The notes under the pieces: model-generated
Seen by the model: only the letters and a program-made list of their open reading frames with translations
Databases searched by the model: none
Told to the model about the DNA's origin: nothing
Translations under genes and position numbers: made by a program
In this document: positions 1 to 9,071 of the stretch, piece by piece
Numbering within the stretch: the stretch's first letter is position 1
Layout of the letters: every line of letters starts with the position of its first letter
Source of the DNA: Terrisporobacter mayombei
GTDB taxonomy: Bacteria; Bacillota; Clostridia; Peptostreptococcales; Peptostreptococcaceae
Direction of reading: 5' to 3'
DNA length: 64,000 nucleotides
NCBI RefSeq assembly: GCF_014333445.1
Contig: NZ_JACRYU010000014.1
Location: 1 to 64,000 of the forward strand

Positions 1-1
1 T

Positions 2-82
2 ATAGATTATTATAACAAAGAAAGAATACAAGCAAAATTAGGCTATCTTTCTCCTGTAAAATACAAGAAAAAGGTAGCCTAG
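2..82 (+). mobile_element. IS3-family transposase (OrfB), C-terminal end only
   Basis: Frame 2 reads an uninterrupted C-terminal tail running into TAG at 80-82, including YYNKERIQAKLGYLSP. The pattern YN.ERIQ.KLG.LSP..Y is the hallmark end of IS3-family DDE transposases (IS150/IS3 groups), just downstream of the catalytic Glu. The rest of the element lies left of the window, so whether it is intact cannot be judged. A matching terminal inverted repeat follows. Confidence 0.85.
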
Positions 83-91
83 GTTGTTTTA

Positions 92-119
92 TATTGTTCC
101 ACACAAAGGGTGCAGTTCA
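92..119 (+). repeat. Right terminal inverted repeat of the IS3-type element
   Basis: Read on the minus strand the segment starts TGAACTGCACCCTTTGTG, the usual form of IS3-family termini (TGA/TGT..C..CCC). It lies 10 bases after the transposase stop, as expected for the right end. The left repeat and target duplication are outside the window. Confidence 0.7.
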
Positions 120-164
120 TATTTACTATGTGTTTTATTATTTCTAGTTAGGTTTTATTGATAA

Positions 165-854
165 CTAGTAGAAGTATGGTGAAGAAAACATATAGAAGAA
201 TGCTCCTATAGCTCCAGCAAGTAAAATCCCACCTATCGTAAGTACTGCCAGTATAACAGGTATTACTATATTTACGCCACCTCTACTAAGTAATATTCTT
301 TGTTTAACATCTTCATCCATTCTATCAGGTGATTGCAACTCTTTTTCTGTGTATTTCAAGTAAGTTATATTACCATATAATCCTGATAATATTGATATTA
401 TTATATTAATTATGAATCCAGATAAAGGAACTATAGATGTTATTATAAATGATCCAATTATTATTCCAAATCCATATGCATACATCTTTCTATATAAAAA
501 CCACCATGAATTAAAGAAAAATGCAGCCCAGTTCCAACTTGTTGATTTTCTTAGTTCTTTAATATCTTTAAATGTTGATATATAGTAATCTGTATTTTTT
601 TGTATAAAATTAACCATATCTTTTTCACTAAAATTATCATCATATGAGTCATCATAGTTAGTATAAGTAAAATCTTTATATGTTTGACTATTTTTTATAC
701 TTTCTTTTACTTCTTTTGCAGTATTTCTTACTGAATCTTCTATACTTCTTAACTTATTTCCACAGTTTATACAGTATTTACTATTAGAAGAATTTCTTTT
801 ACCACATCTAGAGCAATATATATATTTTTCATTAAAGCCTGTTCTATCGTCCAT
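165..854 (-). CDS. Zinc-ribbon domain membrane protein, DUF2628-like
   Basis: 229 aa. A zinc ribbon sits at the N-terminus (C14-x2-C17 ... C28-x2-C31), followed by a charged linker (about residues 35-85) and a membrane domain. The stretch WNWAAFFFNSWWFLYRKMY just before the first hydrophobic span is typical of DUF2628 membrane proteins. Predicted helices are near 125-165 and 195-225. A GAGGGAG ribosome binding site precedes the ATG. Such proteins are common in Clostridia, and their role is unknown. It lies downstream of the DUF3810 gene on the same strand with 114 bases between, so it may or may not be co-transcribed. Confidence 0.75.
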   Translation of the reverse strand: MDDRTGFNEKYIYCSRCGKRNSSNSKYCINCGNKLRSIEDSVRNTAKEVKESIKNSQTYKDFTYTNYDDSYDDNFSEKDMVNFIQKNTDYYISTFKDIKELRKSTSWNWAAFFFNSWWFLYRKMYAYGFGIIIGSFIITSIVPLSGFIINIIISILSGLYGNITYLKYTEKELQSPDRMDEDVKQRILLSRGGVNIVIPVILAVLTIGGILLAGAIGAFFYMFSSPYFY

Positions 855-968
855 AATATCAACTCCCTCATATTTTATATAAGTAAATTTATTATACTAT
901 TAAAAATTACTCATCTCAATAAATTATTGCTCATTATTATTATATGTATAATAGTAGTAAAACTACTT

Positions 969-2090
969 TTAGTCCCTAATATATAAAGAATAATATGTAA
1001 TCAATAGATCAACTATCTTTCCATAACTTTCAGTTCCTTCTTTTACTCCATTTGACTTCAAATAAGTACTATTCATCTTATCAGATGCTTTACTAATTTT
1101 ACCATCATATTTTTTCCAAAATTCACTGCTATCTTTTAAGTCATTCGTAACCTCTGGAGATAAGTTTTTATTAAACTTTTTATAATTTTCATAATCTATA
1201 GTAGCCATCGCTGACGATGTATATTTAAGAGCCATTATATATCCAGAGTATCTAAAATCAAATTCTTTATTATTTATACAAGCTATATATGCTAAAAAAT
1301 TAGCTTCATCTTCACTGGCATATCCCCTTTGATGAGCCATTTCATGAAGTATAGTAAAAGCAAGATAAATATCCGGTACAGCTATATTTATATTGGCTTC
1401 TCCTGTAAATGGTGAATATATACCTGTTATTCCTGTATAACATAATAATTTTGAATTTAAAATAGGCTTTGGAGTAGCATATTCTCCTCTTTTATCTAAA
1501 TTTAAGATAGTGACATTTTCATACGCATCCCTTGAGCTAGATAAGACTTCTTTATAATTTCCCTTACACTTCATTACATTATCTTCATCTTCTAATACCA
1601 ACTCTCTAGTTTCATTACATTTTTTTATTAAAAATTTATATAAATTATTAAGATCTTCTTTATCATATTCAACTTTGGTAATACTTTTGTTATGAGTTTT
1701 ATTGTAATCTTCAATTAGCGAAGTTTTCAAATCTATTCTACTATAGTTAATTCCCCATAAAGTTACGAAAATAAAGTAAATTATACCAAATACTGATATA
1801 ATATTTAAAATAGAGCTTTTCATATATGAGAAAGCATTCTTAGGATTTTTAATTATATAAACTATTGAGTATATTATAAATATTACAATAGCTAAAATTA
1901 CTATATAAATTAGCATTTCAAATAATGAAAATGGCACCAAACTAGATACCTTGCTTAAAAGCTTTACTATGTATATATTTATCCCATTGGAATAGTATTT
2001 TTCTACTATCCATGGAATTTTTGATGTAATTATATTTAATAAAATTCCTAATACAAGTAATAAAATGGATGTAATTCTAAATTTTTTTAT
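969..2090 (-). CDS. DUF3810 family membrane protein with HExxH metallopeptidase motif (non-ATG start)
   Basis: Membrane protein with an HEMAHQRGY motif (HExxH plus a downstream acidic stretch, SEDEANF), characteristic of DUF3810, a putative zinc peptidase family. No ATG/GTG/TTG exists before a TTG at 1938-1940. However, the same frame stays open upstream and encodes a hydrophobic first helix (SILLLVLGILLNIIT) and the loop PWIVEKYYSNGINIYI, both expected for this family. A strong AGGGAGGG lies 6 bases before an in-frame ATA at 2088-2090, so I place the start there (373 aa); ATT at 2094-2096 is the alternative. Starting at TTG 1940 would give 323 aa and lose the first helix. The enzyme function is inferred from the motif only. 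Confidence 0.7.
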   Translation of the reverse strand: MKKFRITSILLLVLGILLNIITSKIPWIVEKYYSNGINIYIVKLLSKVSSLVPFSLFEMLIYIVILAIVIFIIYSIVYIIKNPKNAFSYMKSSILNIISVFGIIYFIFVTLWGINYSRIDLKTSLIEDYNKTHNKSITKVEYDKEDLNNLYKFLIKKCNETRELVLEDEDNVMKCKGNYKEVLSSSRDAYENVTILNLDKRGEYATPKPILNSKLLCYTGITGIYSPFTGEANINIAVPDIYLAFTILHEMAHQRGYASEDEANFLAYIACINNKEFDFRYSGYIMALKYTSSAMATIDYENYKKFNKNLSPEVTNDLKDSSEFWKKYDGKISKASDKMNSTYLKSNGVKEGTESYGKIVDLLITYYSLYIRD

Positions 2091-2141
2091 TTTAATCCCT
2101 CCCTAATATATTCAATTTAAATATCCTTCAAACTAATAAAA

Positions 2142-2179
2142 ACCATATTTCTACTTAAATAATAACGTAAAAATATGGT
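2142..2179 (-). terminator. Rho-independent terminator of bceB
   Basis: Arms ACCATATTT / AAATATGGT separated by about 20 bases, followed on the minus strand by a T-rich run, directly after the bceB stop. Confidence 0.6.
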
Positions 2180-2193
2180 AAAAAAATAATTAT

Positions 2194-4092
2194 TTATTTT
2201 GTAAGATTAATATATTTCTTAGCCGTAACTAAATAATATATTAAATAAATTAAAGAAAATGCTAATATAGTTATTAATGTAGATATTTTTCCATCTTGAT
2301 TAAAGAAACTTGTAACAGAATATCCAGCTACTATGCTATGAATTATAGCTACTAATCCTGGTAATAAGAAAAATATTCCTACCTGTTTAAATATGGATTT
2401 GTTTATATATTCTTGGCTAGTTCCTATTTTTCTAAGTGTATCAAATCTAGGTTTATCTTTGCTTGCATCAGATATACATTTAAAGTACATAATACTTCCT
2501 ATAGACACTATAAATACTAGTGATAAAAATAATCCAATAAAGTAAATTGAATTAACAAAGTTATAACTTTCTTTGTCAAAATTATCCACACTGTAGACAT
2601 GTATGTTACTATTATCTTCTATATATTTTGATATATTTGCAGTATTTTCAAAATTTTTAAGGGTAATACATGATACCCTCTCTTTCTCACTTCCAAAAGC
2701 TTTACTTATTGAATCATAAGTATCATCATTGACTATTATAATAGGTTTACCCTCTCTAAATGTACCAAATAAATTCATAGTATAAGAATCAATAATACTA
2801 ATATCTTTATCTCCTAATTTAAACTTAACATTAAAGTTAACAGCATTTATAAGTTGTTTTGGTATAAGAAAAATTGCCTCATTATTTTTTAATTTAGTAT
2901 CTAGAAATCTCTTTTCATTCTCTAAGTTTCTATATTCACATATCTCTTCTACTGATGAATATTTTATTAAATCCACATCATCTGTATAAGGAATTGGTCC
3001 CATTTCATTTGGATTTTCATTAGTTTCAACAAGCATAACTTCTGTATCAAATTTAAAATCTACTTCTTCTTTACTCAATGTTAAAGCTTGATTTACAATC
3101 GTGTCATTACTATCACCTAAATACATAATGCTGTAAGGATACTCTGATTCTTGGCCTTCGCTAAATAAAGTTTTCATAGAAATTGATACTATTATACATG
3201 TTAAACAACATGTTATTAATACAGTAATTTGGCCTAATACTTTATTGTTGTCCCTTATTCTAAAGATAATATTATTAAAACTTAATACATTAGTACTTTT
3301 ATATAAGAAATTCTTATTATTAATTAACTTTGATATGATAAATGTAAAAAATCCTTTAAATGATAGCATGGTTCCTATAATAACTAAAACTACAGTACCT
3401 ATTATTGCTATAGGAAATTGAATATTATATTTCTTATAATAAATAATCAATTGATATGCAAAAATTATTACTATAAGTCCCAATAGACCCTGTAATGTTT
3501 TATTTTTGCTATTATCAATTTGATATATATTAGTTGCATTTATAAGTTTTGTTATATCTGTTCTTAATAAAATTATATATTCTTTTATAAATACACAAAT
3601 TAATATAACTAAAAACATCAAACTAGTTACAAGTATTGCTGGTGTTGATATTTCAAATTTCATAATAGCATTAATGTTTGAAACCTTAACAAGTGCCATT
3701 AAAAACAATTTATTAGTTAATATTCCTCCGAATATGCCAACTACTAGAGCTATTATTCCTATTAATAATCCTTCCTGAGCAAATAAAAGTGCTATTTTAT
3801 TGTTTTCCACACCCATAAAAGTGTATATACCAAATTCTTTTTTTCTTTGTTCTATAAAAAAACTACTTGAGTAAGAAATAAAGAATATGAAGAACAAACA
3901 TAGTACCATAGCACACATCATAGATATGGTTGAAATTACTTTTAAATCTTGTAATGCTCTAAATTGCTCACTAAACATAAGCGTTATAAAATTATAAAAT
4001 ACTACAATAGAAAATACCATGGAGAAAATATACATTCCATAATTTCTTATATTTTGTCTTAAATTCATAAATGAAAGCTTAAAGAAGTTCAT
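2194..4092 (-). CDS. bceB: BceB-type ABC transporter permease (peptide antibiotic detoxification)
   Basis: 632 aa, close to the usual ~640-660 aa of BceB/YtsD/VraG permeases. Layout is typical: about ten transmembrane helices with FtsX-like segments at both ends and one large extracellular domain (about residues 315-515) thought to recognise the peptide or its lipid-bound complex. The start ATG has GGGAGGTGA in front and overlaps the end of bceA by 14 bases, indicating translational coupling. Together with bceA, bceS and bceR it forms a complete Bce module. Known modules release bacitracin, lantibiotics or similar peptides from lipid II cycle intermediates; the actual substrate here cannot be read from sequence. 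Confidence 0.9.
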   Translation of the reverse strand: MNFFKLSFMNLRQNIRNYGMYIFSMVFSIVVFYNFITLMFSEQFRALQDLKVISTISMMCAMVLCLFFIFFISYSSSFFIEQRKKEFGIYTFMGVENNKIALLFAQEGLLIGIIALVVGIFGGILTNKLFLMALVKVSNINAIMKFEISTPAILVTSLMFLVILICVFIKEYIILLRTDITKLINATNIYQIDNSKNKTLQGLLGLIVIIFAYQLIIYYKKYNIQFPIAIIGTVVLVIIGTMLSFKGFFTFIISKLINNKNFLYKSTNVLSFNNIIFRIRDNNKVLGQITVLITCCLTCIIVSISMKTLFSEGQESEYPYSIMYLGDSNDTIVNQALTLSKEEVDFKFDTEVMLVETNENPNEMGPIPYTDDVDLIKYSSVEEICEYRNLENEKRFLDTKLKNNEAIFLIPKQLINAVNFNVKFKLGDKDISIIDSYTMNLFGTFREGKPIIIVNDDTYDSISKAFGSEKERVSCITLKNFENTANISKYIEDNSNIHVYSVDNFDKESYNFVNSIYFIGLFLSLVFIVSIGSIMYFKCISDASKDKPRFDTLRKIGTSQEYINKSIFKQVGIFFLLPGLVAIIHSIVAGYSVTSFFNQDGKISTLITILAFSLIYLIYYLVTAKKYINLTK

Positions 4093-4834
4093 TTACTTCA
4101 CCTCCCATGGAAGTAAGTAAATTCATTATATTATTATAAAATTCTTTTCTATTTCCACTGCTATCAATTCTAGCATTTAACTTCCCATCTTTTATAAATA
4201 TTACCTTCTTAGAATAACTTGCACTAAAAGGATCATGAGTAACCATTATTACAGTCACGTTAAATTTTTCATTCATATCTTTCAGACAATTTAACAATTC
4301 TGAAGAAGACTTAGAATCTAATGCTCCTGTTGGTTCATCAGCAAATATAATTTTAGGTGATGTAATTAAAGCTCTAGCTGCAGCAGCTCTTTGCTTTTGT
4401 CCACCTGATAATTCATAAGGATATTTTTTTAAATGACTTTCTATACCGAAAAATTTAGCTAGTCTTAATACTTCTTCTTTGATTTTACTTTGTTTTTCAT
4501 TTCCTATTACCAATGGAAGTGCTATATTATCTTCCACACTCATACTATCTAATAAATTATAATCCTGAAAAATAAATCCTATATTATCTCTTCTAAATTT
4601 TGATAGATCTTTATTATTCATTTTTCCTATATCTTTATTATCATAATATACACCTCCAGAAGTTGGCTTATCTACAGTTGATAATATATTTAACAATGTG
4701 GTCTTACCTGCTCCAGAAGGACCCATTATAGATAAGAATTCTCCTTCTTTAACTTCTAAGTTTATATCTTTTAATATTTTAAATGTATTTTTATTTGTTT
4801 TAAAATCTTTTTTCAAATTAACAACCTTTAACAT
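4079..4834 (-). CDS. bceA: BceA-type ABC transporter ATP-binding protein
   Basis: 251 aa. Walker A GPSGAGKTT at 38-46, Q-loop in FIFQDYNLLDSM, signature LSGGQKQRAAAARAL, Walker B IIFADEPTGALDS and H-loop VTHD are all present, so the ATPase should be active. It belongs to the MacB/LolD/BceA class that pairs with FtsX-like permeases. I choose ATG at 4834 because GGAGGG lies 6 bases upstream; an in-frame TTG 12 bases earlier overlaps that site. The 118-base gap to bceS contains the BceR-type operator, so bceAB has its own inducible promoter. Confidence 0.92.
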   Translation of the reverse strand: MLKVVNLKKDFKTNKNTFKILKDINLEVKEGEFLSIMGPSGAGKTTLLNILSTVDKPTSGGVYYDNKDIGKMNNKDLSKFRRDNIGFIFQDYNLLDSMSVEDNIALPLVIGNEKQSKIKEEVLRLAKFFGIESHLKKYPYELSGGQKQRAAAARALITSPKIIFADEPTGALDSKSSSELLNCLKDMNEKFNVTVIMVTHDPFSASYSKKVIFIKDGKLNARIDSSGNRKEFYNNIMNLLTSMGGEVNELL

Positions 4835-4928
4835 GATACCCTCCAAATTTCTAATATTTATTATACTTATATTTTATAAAGTTCTAATAATGTATTCCAT
4901 CCATTAACCTAACAGTTTGTAGAGGGTA

Positions 4929-4946
4929 TGTGTCATTTATGTCACA
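4929..4946. promoter_or_regulatory. BceR-type operator upstream of bceAB
   Basis: TGTGTCA-TTTA-TGTCACA is an inverted repeat with one mismatch and a 4-base spacer. It closely resembles the BceR-like response-regulator box known from bacillus bceA promoters (TGTGACG-N4-TGTCACA). It lies about 95 bases upstream of the bceA start and just beyond the bceS stop, the expected place for BceR-dependent activation. Confidence 0.75.
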
Positions 4947-4952
4947 TTAATG

Positions 4953-5963
4953 TTATCCTAAATTAAAGTAATCTGATAAATTATAAAATGTAATATAAAT
5001 ATCACAAAACTCATTTGGTGTAGATATTACATCTATATTATGACTTAATTTGTTTAATATTTTTTTAGATATATAAAGCCCCATACCTGTTGATTTAGTT
5101 CTTTTACGACCATTCACTCCAGTAAATCCTTTATCAAAAATTCTTTCAATATCTTGAGGTGCTATCCCTAAGCCATAATCTTTTATATGTAATTCCGTTC
5201 CCTTTTTATTTTCTTTTAAATATATCTCTATTTTTCCACCCATGTTGCTATACTTAATAGCATTATCAACTATTAGCTCTATTATATGAGTAATCCATTT
5301 TTTATCAGTTAATACAGTTTTATTCAACTCTCCAACTTGTAAATCTATCTTGTTATATATAAATTGGTACTTATTTTTCTTAATTACTTCTTTTACTGAA
5401 TGTTCTAAATTTACTTCACTTATGAAAAAGTCTGAGTTATAATTACCTGCTCTACTAGAATACATAGCTTGCTCAACAAGTTTATCTATACGGCTTATTT
5501 CAGTATTTATTTGCTTAGATAACTCTCTACTTTCGTCAATTTCATTTATTCTTTTACTTATTATTTGAAGTACTGATATGGGTATTTTCACCTCATGTAT
5601 CCAGTTAGTCATATAATCATTGATTTCTTCAAGCTCATCTCTGAAATTATCTACTTCCTTCTGACTTTCTTCAATTTTTTCCATGACATTCATATAAAAG
5701 TAATTATCTTTAATGTAGTTTTCATCTTGATTTGGATCATTTATAAGATTTATAAATTTATTTTCTTTTTTTCTATATGTACTATAAGATATAATCAAAA
5801 ATACTATGGAAGTAGTTATGACTAGTATATTTATATAAATCAAACTATCTATACTTTTAGATAAATTTGGATCTAACAATATAATTGTATTAACTATAAT
5901 CATTATAAAAACGATTAAAATTAAAAATACTTTTATATCCTTTAAATATTTAAAAAAACTCAT
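4953..5963 (-). CDS. bceS: BceS-type intramembrane-sensing histidine kinase
   Basis: 336 aa. Two N-terminal helices (about 11-30 and 42-60) with almost no extracellular loop are the signature of intramembrane-sensing kinases that read their transporter instead of the drug. The H box has His123 in WIHEVKIP; the N box is ELIVDNAIKYSN; the G boxes are DYGLGIAPQDIERIF and GMGLYIS. It overlaps bceR by 4 bases (ATGA-type coupling). By analogy with B. subtilis it forms a sensory complex with BceAB. Confidence 0.92.
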   Translation of the reverse strand: MSFFKYLKDIKVFLILIVFIMIIVNTIILLDPNLSKSIDSLIYINILVITTSIVFLIISYSTYRKKENKFINLINDPNQDENYIKDNYFYMNVMEKIEESQKEVDNFRDELEEINDYMTNWIHEVKIPISVLQIISKRINEIDESRELSKQINTEISRIDKLVEQAMYSSRAGNYNSDFFISEVNLEHSVKEVIKKNKYQFIYNKIDLQVGELNKTVLTDKKWITHIIELIVDNAIKYSNMGGKIEIYLKENKKGTELHIKDYGLGIAPQDIERIFDKGFTGVNGRKRTKSTGMGLYISKKILNKLSHNIDVISTPNEFCDIYITFYNLSDYFNLG

Positions 5964-6634
5964 CTTATTATATATCCCTGCCCTTTTTTAGTTAAAATAA
6001 AATCTTCTAGCCCTATTGTATCTAATTTTTTTCTAAGTCTATTCACATTTACAGTAAGGGTATTTTCACTTATAAATTCATCTGTATCCCAAAGTTCTTC
6101 TATTATTTCATCTCTACTTACTATCTTCTCTTGATTTTCCATAAGTATTTTCATTATTTTAAGTTCATTTTTAGTAAGTTCTACTTTTTTGTCTTTAAAA
6201 TAAAGTTTTGATTCAACTATATTTAAAGTTGTATCTTTAAATTTTATAATATCACTTTTTAGTTCACTATTATAAGAATATGTTCTTCTAAGTATTGCTT
6301 GAATTTTAGCAACTAATATCTGTGGTGAAAATGGCTTCATAATATAGTCATCTCCTCCCATATTTATTGACATTATTATATCCATATCATTATCCCTAGA
6401 TGAAATAAAAATTATAGGAACCTTTAAAAAGTTTCTTATTTGAGAGCACCAATAAAAACCATCATAACAGGGTAAATTTATATCCATTAATATTAATTTT
6501 GGATTGCATTCTAATACTTCATTAGTTATATTTTCAAAGTTTTTAACTTCTTTTACAGTATAATTCCATTTACTTAACGTTAAACTAATCTCCCTACTTA
6601 ATGCTTTATCATCTTCTATTATAAAAATATCCAT
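5960..6634 (-). CDS. bceR: BceR-type OmpR-family response regulator
   Basis: 224 aa. Receiver domain with acidic pocket EDD (7-9), phospho-acceptor Asp51 (LILMDINLP), and the conserved Lys in MKPFSPQIL. A winged-helix DNA-binding domain occupies about residues 125-224 and ends GQGYIIR. First gene of the bceRS operon, with AAAGAGGT before its ATG. It should bind the inverted repeat at 4929-4946 and induce bceAB. Confidence 0.92.
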   Translation of the reverse strand: MDIFIIEDDKALSREISLTLSKWNYTVKEVKNFENITNEVLECNPKLILMDINLPCYDGFYWCSQIRNFLKVPIIFISSRDNDMDIIMSINMGGDDYIMKPFSPQILVAKIQAILRRTYSYNSELKSDIIKFKDTTLNIVESKLYFKDKKVELTKNELKIMKILMENQEKIVSRDEIIEELWDTDEFISENTLTVNVNRLRKKLDTIGLEDFILTKKGQGYIIR

Positions 6635-6747
6635 TATGTATACCTCTTTATTTTTTATTTTATAAATATATTATTATGTATCTTAATTATATCCCATATA
6701 TATTTTTATTACCTTATTAAAACTACATAAAATATAAACATACTAAT

Positions 6748-6783
6748 AAAAAAGTATCTCACTTAATAGCAAGATACTTTTTT
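6748..6783. terminator. Bidirectional terminator between bceR promoter region and the asrC-like gene
   Basis: Arms AAAAGTATCT / AGATACTTTT with a 12-base loop, flanked by A and T runs on both sides. It ends transcription of the asrC-like gene on the minus strand. Confidence 0.75.
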
Positions 6784-6796
6784 CGTTCATATTAAA

Positions 6797-7750
6797 TTAG
6801 CAAGTAGCTCCTCCAGCTACATTAGTCTCTCCATTTATTATTTCTTCTTTTCTTTCTAATAAATCGTTAGATAATAATTGTTTTTCTACATTTTCAAATC
6901 CTATACGATTTATAGTTGCTGCAAAACGCTCACCAGTTATACCTTGATCTTTGTATAATAATATAGCTTTCTCTATTATATCAAGTGCCTCTTCTTTATC
7001 AGTGAATATTTTGTTTAAAGCTATACCATGTGAAACTCTTTTTCCCCATGTACCACCTATATATATTTTAAATCCATGTTGACTATCTGTTATAGATTTA
7101 AATGGACATTTTCCGTCACAACGACCACAATGTATACATTTTTCTTCATCTATTTTTAATTTGCCCTCTACTACTTCACATGCATTCATTGGGCAATTTT
7201 TTGAAATAACACATTTTTTACATCCCTTACATAAATCTTCATTAAAATTTGGTATGCATTGCCCTATTATTCCTAAATCATTTAGATTGGGTTTAACACA
7301 ATTATTTGGACATCCTCCTGTTGCTATTTTAAATTTATGTGGTAGGGTTACTTCCCTATAACCTTTATAAAATCTCTTGTGTATTTCTTCTGATAAAGCA
7401 AATGTATCTATTAAACCATACTGGCAAGTAGTACCTTTACATGAAACTACTGGACGTATTTTTTTACCTGTTCCGCCAGTTTCAAGGCCTTCTTTTGCAA
7501 TATATGCTCTGAAGTCTTCAATTTTATCATATGGAATTCCTTGTACCTCCACTGTAAGTCGAGTTGTAAAAGTTATTACTCCATTTCCAAATAATTCTGC
7601 TGCTTCAGCTATACATTTGTGTTGAGCTGCAGTAATTTTTCCATTCACTGTTATTACTCTTCCTGAAAAATTATCAGTTCCCTTATTACTCAAAAAACCT
7701 AATGCCTTTACTCTTTTCTCATCTGCTGGACTTATTGTTAAAGTCGCCAT
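6797..7750 (-). CDS. asrC: AsrC-like siroheme sulfite/nitrite reductase with ferredoxin domain
   Basis: 317 aa. An N-terminal nitrite/sulfite reductase ferredoxin-like half leads into siroheme/[4Fe-4S] ligand motifs: C104-x4-C109 and C147-x3-C151 in GGCPNNCVKPNLNDLG. These are followed by a two-cluster ferredoxin insert (Cys174, 177, 180, 186, 191 and 205, 208, 211, 215). This architecture matches the C subunit of anaerobic sulfite reductase (usually ~330 aa), which reduces sulfite to sulfide. No asrA or asrB partner is visible nearby, so it may use another electron donor or act on a different oxyanion. Divergent to a LysR gene that probably controls it. Confidence 0.8.
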   Translation of the reverse strand: MATLTISPADEKRVKALGFLSNKGTDNFSGRVITVNGKITAAQHKCIAEAAELFGNGVITFTTRLTVEVQGIPYDKIEDFRAYIAKEGLETGGTGKKIRPVVSCKGTTCQYGLIDTFALSEEIHKRFYKGYREVTLPHKFKIATGGCPNNCVKPNLNDLGIIGQCIPNFNEDLCKGCKKCVISKNCPMNACEVVEGKLKIDEEKCIHCGRCDGKCPFKSITDSQHGFKIYIGGTWGKRVSHGIALNKIFTDKEEALDIIEKAILLYKDQGITGERFAATINRIGFENVEKQLLSNDLLERKEEIINGETNVAGGATC

Positions 7751-7909
7751 ATTATTATCCCCCTTTATAAATTACTTTTCATCAATATGTAATCATTTTA
7801 AATGTATATCATGAATTATATAAATTATACCACATTACATTTTTTACCTTTTATCTCCATGTCAACATAATTGTAGCACTTGAGATTGTATTTTAAAAAT
7901 GGTATTATC

Positions 7910-7941
7910 TTATCAATAATATAGGTAAAACCTATTGATAA
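7910..7941. promoter_or_regulatory. Interrupted palindrome in the asrC-lysR divergent promoter region
   Basis: TTATCAATA (7910-7918) recurs inverted as TATTGATAA (7933-7941), and inside them ATAGGT-AAA-ACCTAT is itself a perfect palindrome. Nested dyads 40-70 bases before a lysR start are typical of LysR-type regulator binding sites. The assignment is inference from position. Confidence 0.5.
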
Positions 7942-7983
7942 TATATAAATCAGAATAATTTTTTTGATAAGGGAGGGATTATT

Positions 7984-8898
7984 ATGACTATTCGTCACTT
8001 AAGAATTTTTATAGAAGTGGCAAAAACAGGTAACATGAGTTTAGCAGGTGAAAATTTATTCATTTCTCAACCAACAGTAAGTCAGGTCATACGTGAATTA
8101 GAAAATCATTACGGCGCTATGCTTTTTGATAGATTATCCAAAAAACTTTATATAACTGAATTTGGAAAAGAACTTTTAAGATATGCTATTGAAGTTGTAG
8201 ATCAATTTGATAACTTAGAAAAAGCTATGAATGATAGTTCAAATATAGAAAACTTAAGAATTGGTGCTTCTGTAACAGTAGGTACTTACATCTTATCAAA
8301 AGTGTTAAAGGAATTTCATAAAATATCACCAAATGTAAATACTTACTCTTATGTTAATAACACAAGTACAGTAGAAAAAAAATTGCTAAAATCAGAGCTT
8401 GATATGGCAATTGTAGAAGGAGACATTCAATCACCTGATTTAATAACTATACCTGTTATAGATGATTACTTGGTTTTATTATGTAAAAATAATCACTCTA
8501 TTTTAGATAATAAGAATCTACAATTAACAGATTTAAAAAATCAAAGATTTGCTGTTAGAGAAAATGGCAGTGGAACAAAAGATTTTCTAGAACACCTTTT
8601 ATCTAAACATAAAATTTCTGTTCAAATAGCTTGGGAGGCCAGTTCAACAGATACTATAAAAAGAGCAATCTTAGATGATAATTGCTTATCCCTTTTATCC
8701 ATTCATACATTTGAAGAAGATATTTTAGATAATAAAATTCAAATCATAAATAACATAAATTTAAGCCCATTTAAACGTTCTTTTAAATTGGTTTATCATA
8801 AAGATAAGATATTATCCTCTTCTATGAAGGTATTAGAAGATATTTTAAAAAAATACAAATACTCAGATATCATGGAAAATTTAATATTAACTAAATGA
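7984..8898 (+). CDS. LysR-family transcriptional regulator (likely controls the asrC-like gene)
   Basis: 304 aa. Winged HTH at residues 1-60 (TIRHLRIFIEVAKTGNMSLA, ISQPTVSQVIRELE) followed by a periplasmic-binding-protein-like effector domain (about 90-295), the standard LysR length. GGGAGGG precedes the ATG. It is divergent from the siroheme reductase gene, with a shared 233-base intergenic region holding nested palindromes, so a sulfur- or nitrogen-oxyanion-responsive activator of the CysB/CysL kind is a reasonable guess. The ligand is not known. Confidence 0.88.
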   Translation: MTIRHLRIFIEVAKTGNMSLAGENLFISQPTVSQVIRELENHYGAMLFDRLSKKLYITEFGKELLRYAIEVVDQFDNLEKAMNDSSNIENLRIGASVTVGTYILSKVLKEFHKISPNVNTYSYVNNTSTVEKKLLKSELDMAIVEGDIQSPDLITIPVIDDYLVLLCKNNHSILDNKNLQLTDLKNQRFAVRENGSGTKDFLEHLLSKHKISVQIAWEASSTDTIKRAILDDNCLSLLSIHTFEEDILDNKIQIINNINLSPFKRSFKLVYHKDKILSSSMKVLEDILKKYKYSDIMENLILTK

Positions 8899-8978
8899 AA
8901 ATAGCAGATTTATGATTGTATACCATTAAAGTTTCTATATGAAATATTAACTTTGTTATAAATTATTTTCAATAAATT

Positions 8979-9006
8979 AAAGGTATTGATTTTTTATCAA
9001 TACCTT
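8979..9006 (+). terminator. Terminator of the lysR gene
   Basis: Perfect arms AAGGTATTGAT / ATCAATACCTT around a T-rich loop, followed by TATTTATT. Confidence 0.75.
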
Positions 9007-9071
9007 ATTTATTAACGGACAAAACTCTTGCTTACACGTAACTCAAAGAAAGCAAATTTTTACAATCATGT

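Noticed and set aside
4698-4907. Plus-strand ORF of 69 codons opposite bceA
   Set aside because: Lies within a real ATPase gene on the other strand; no ribosome site or family.
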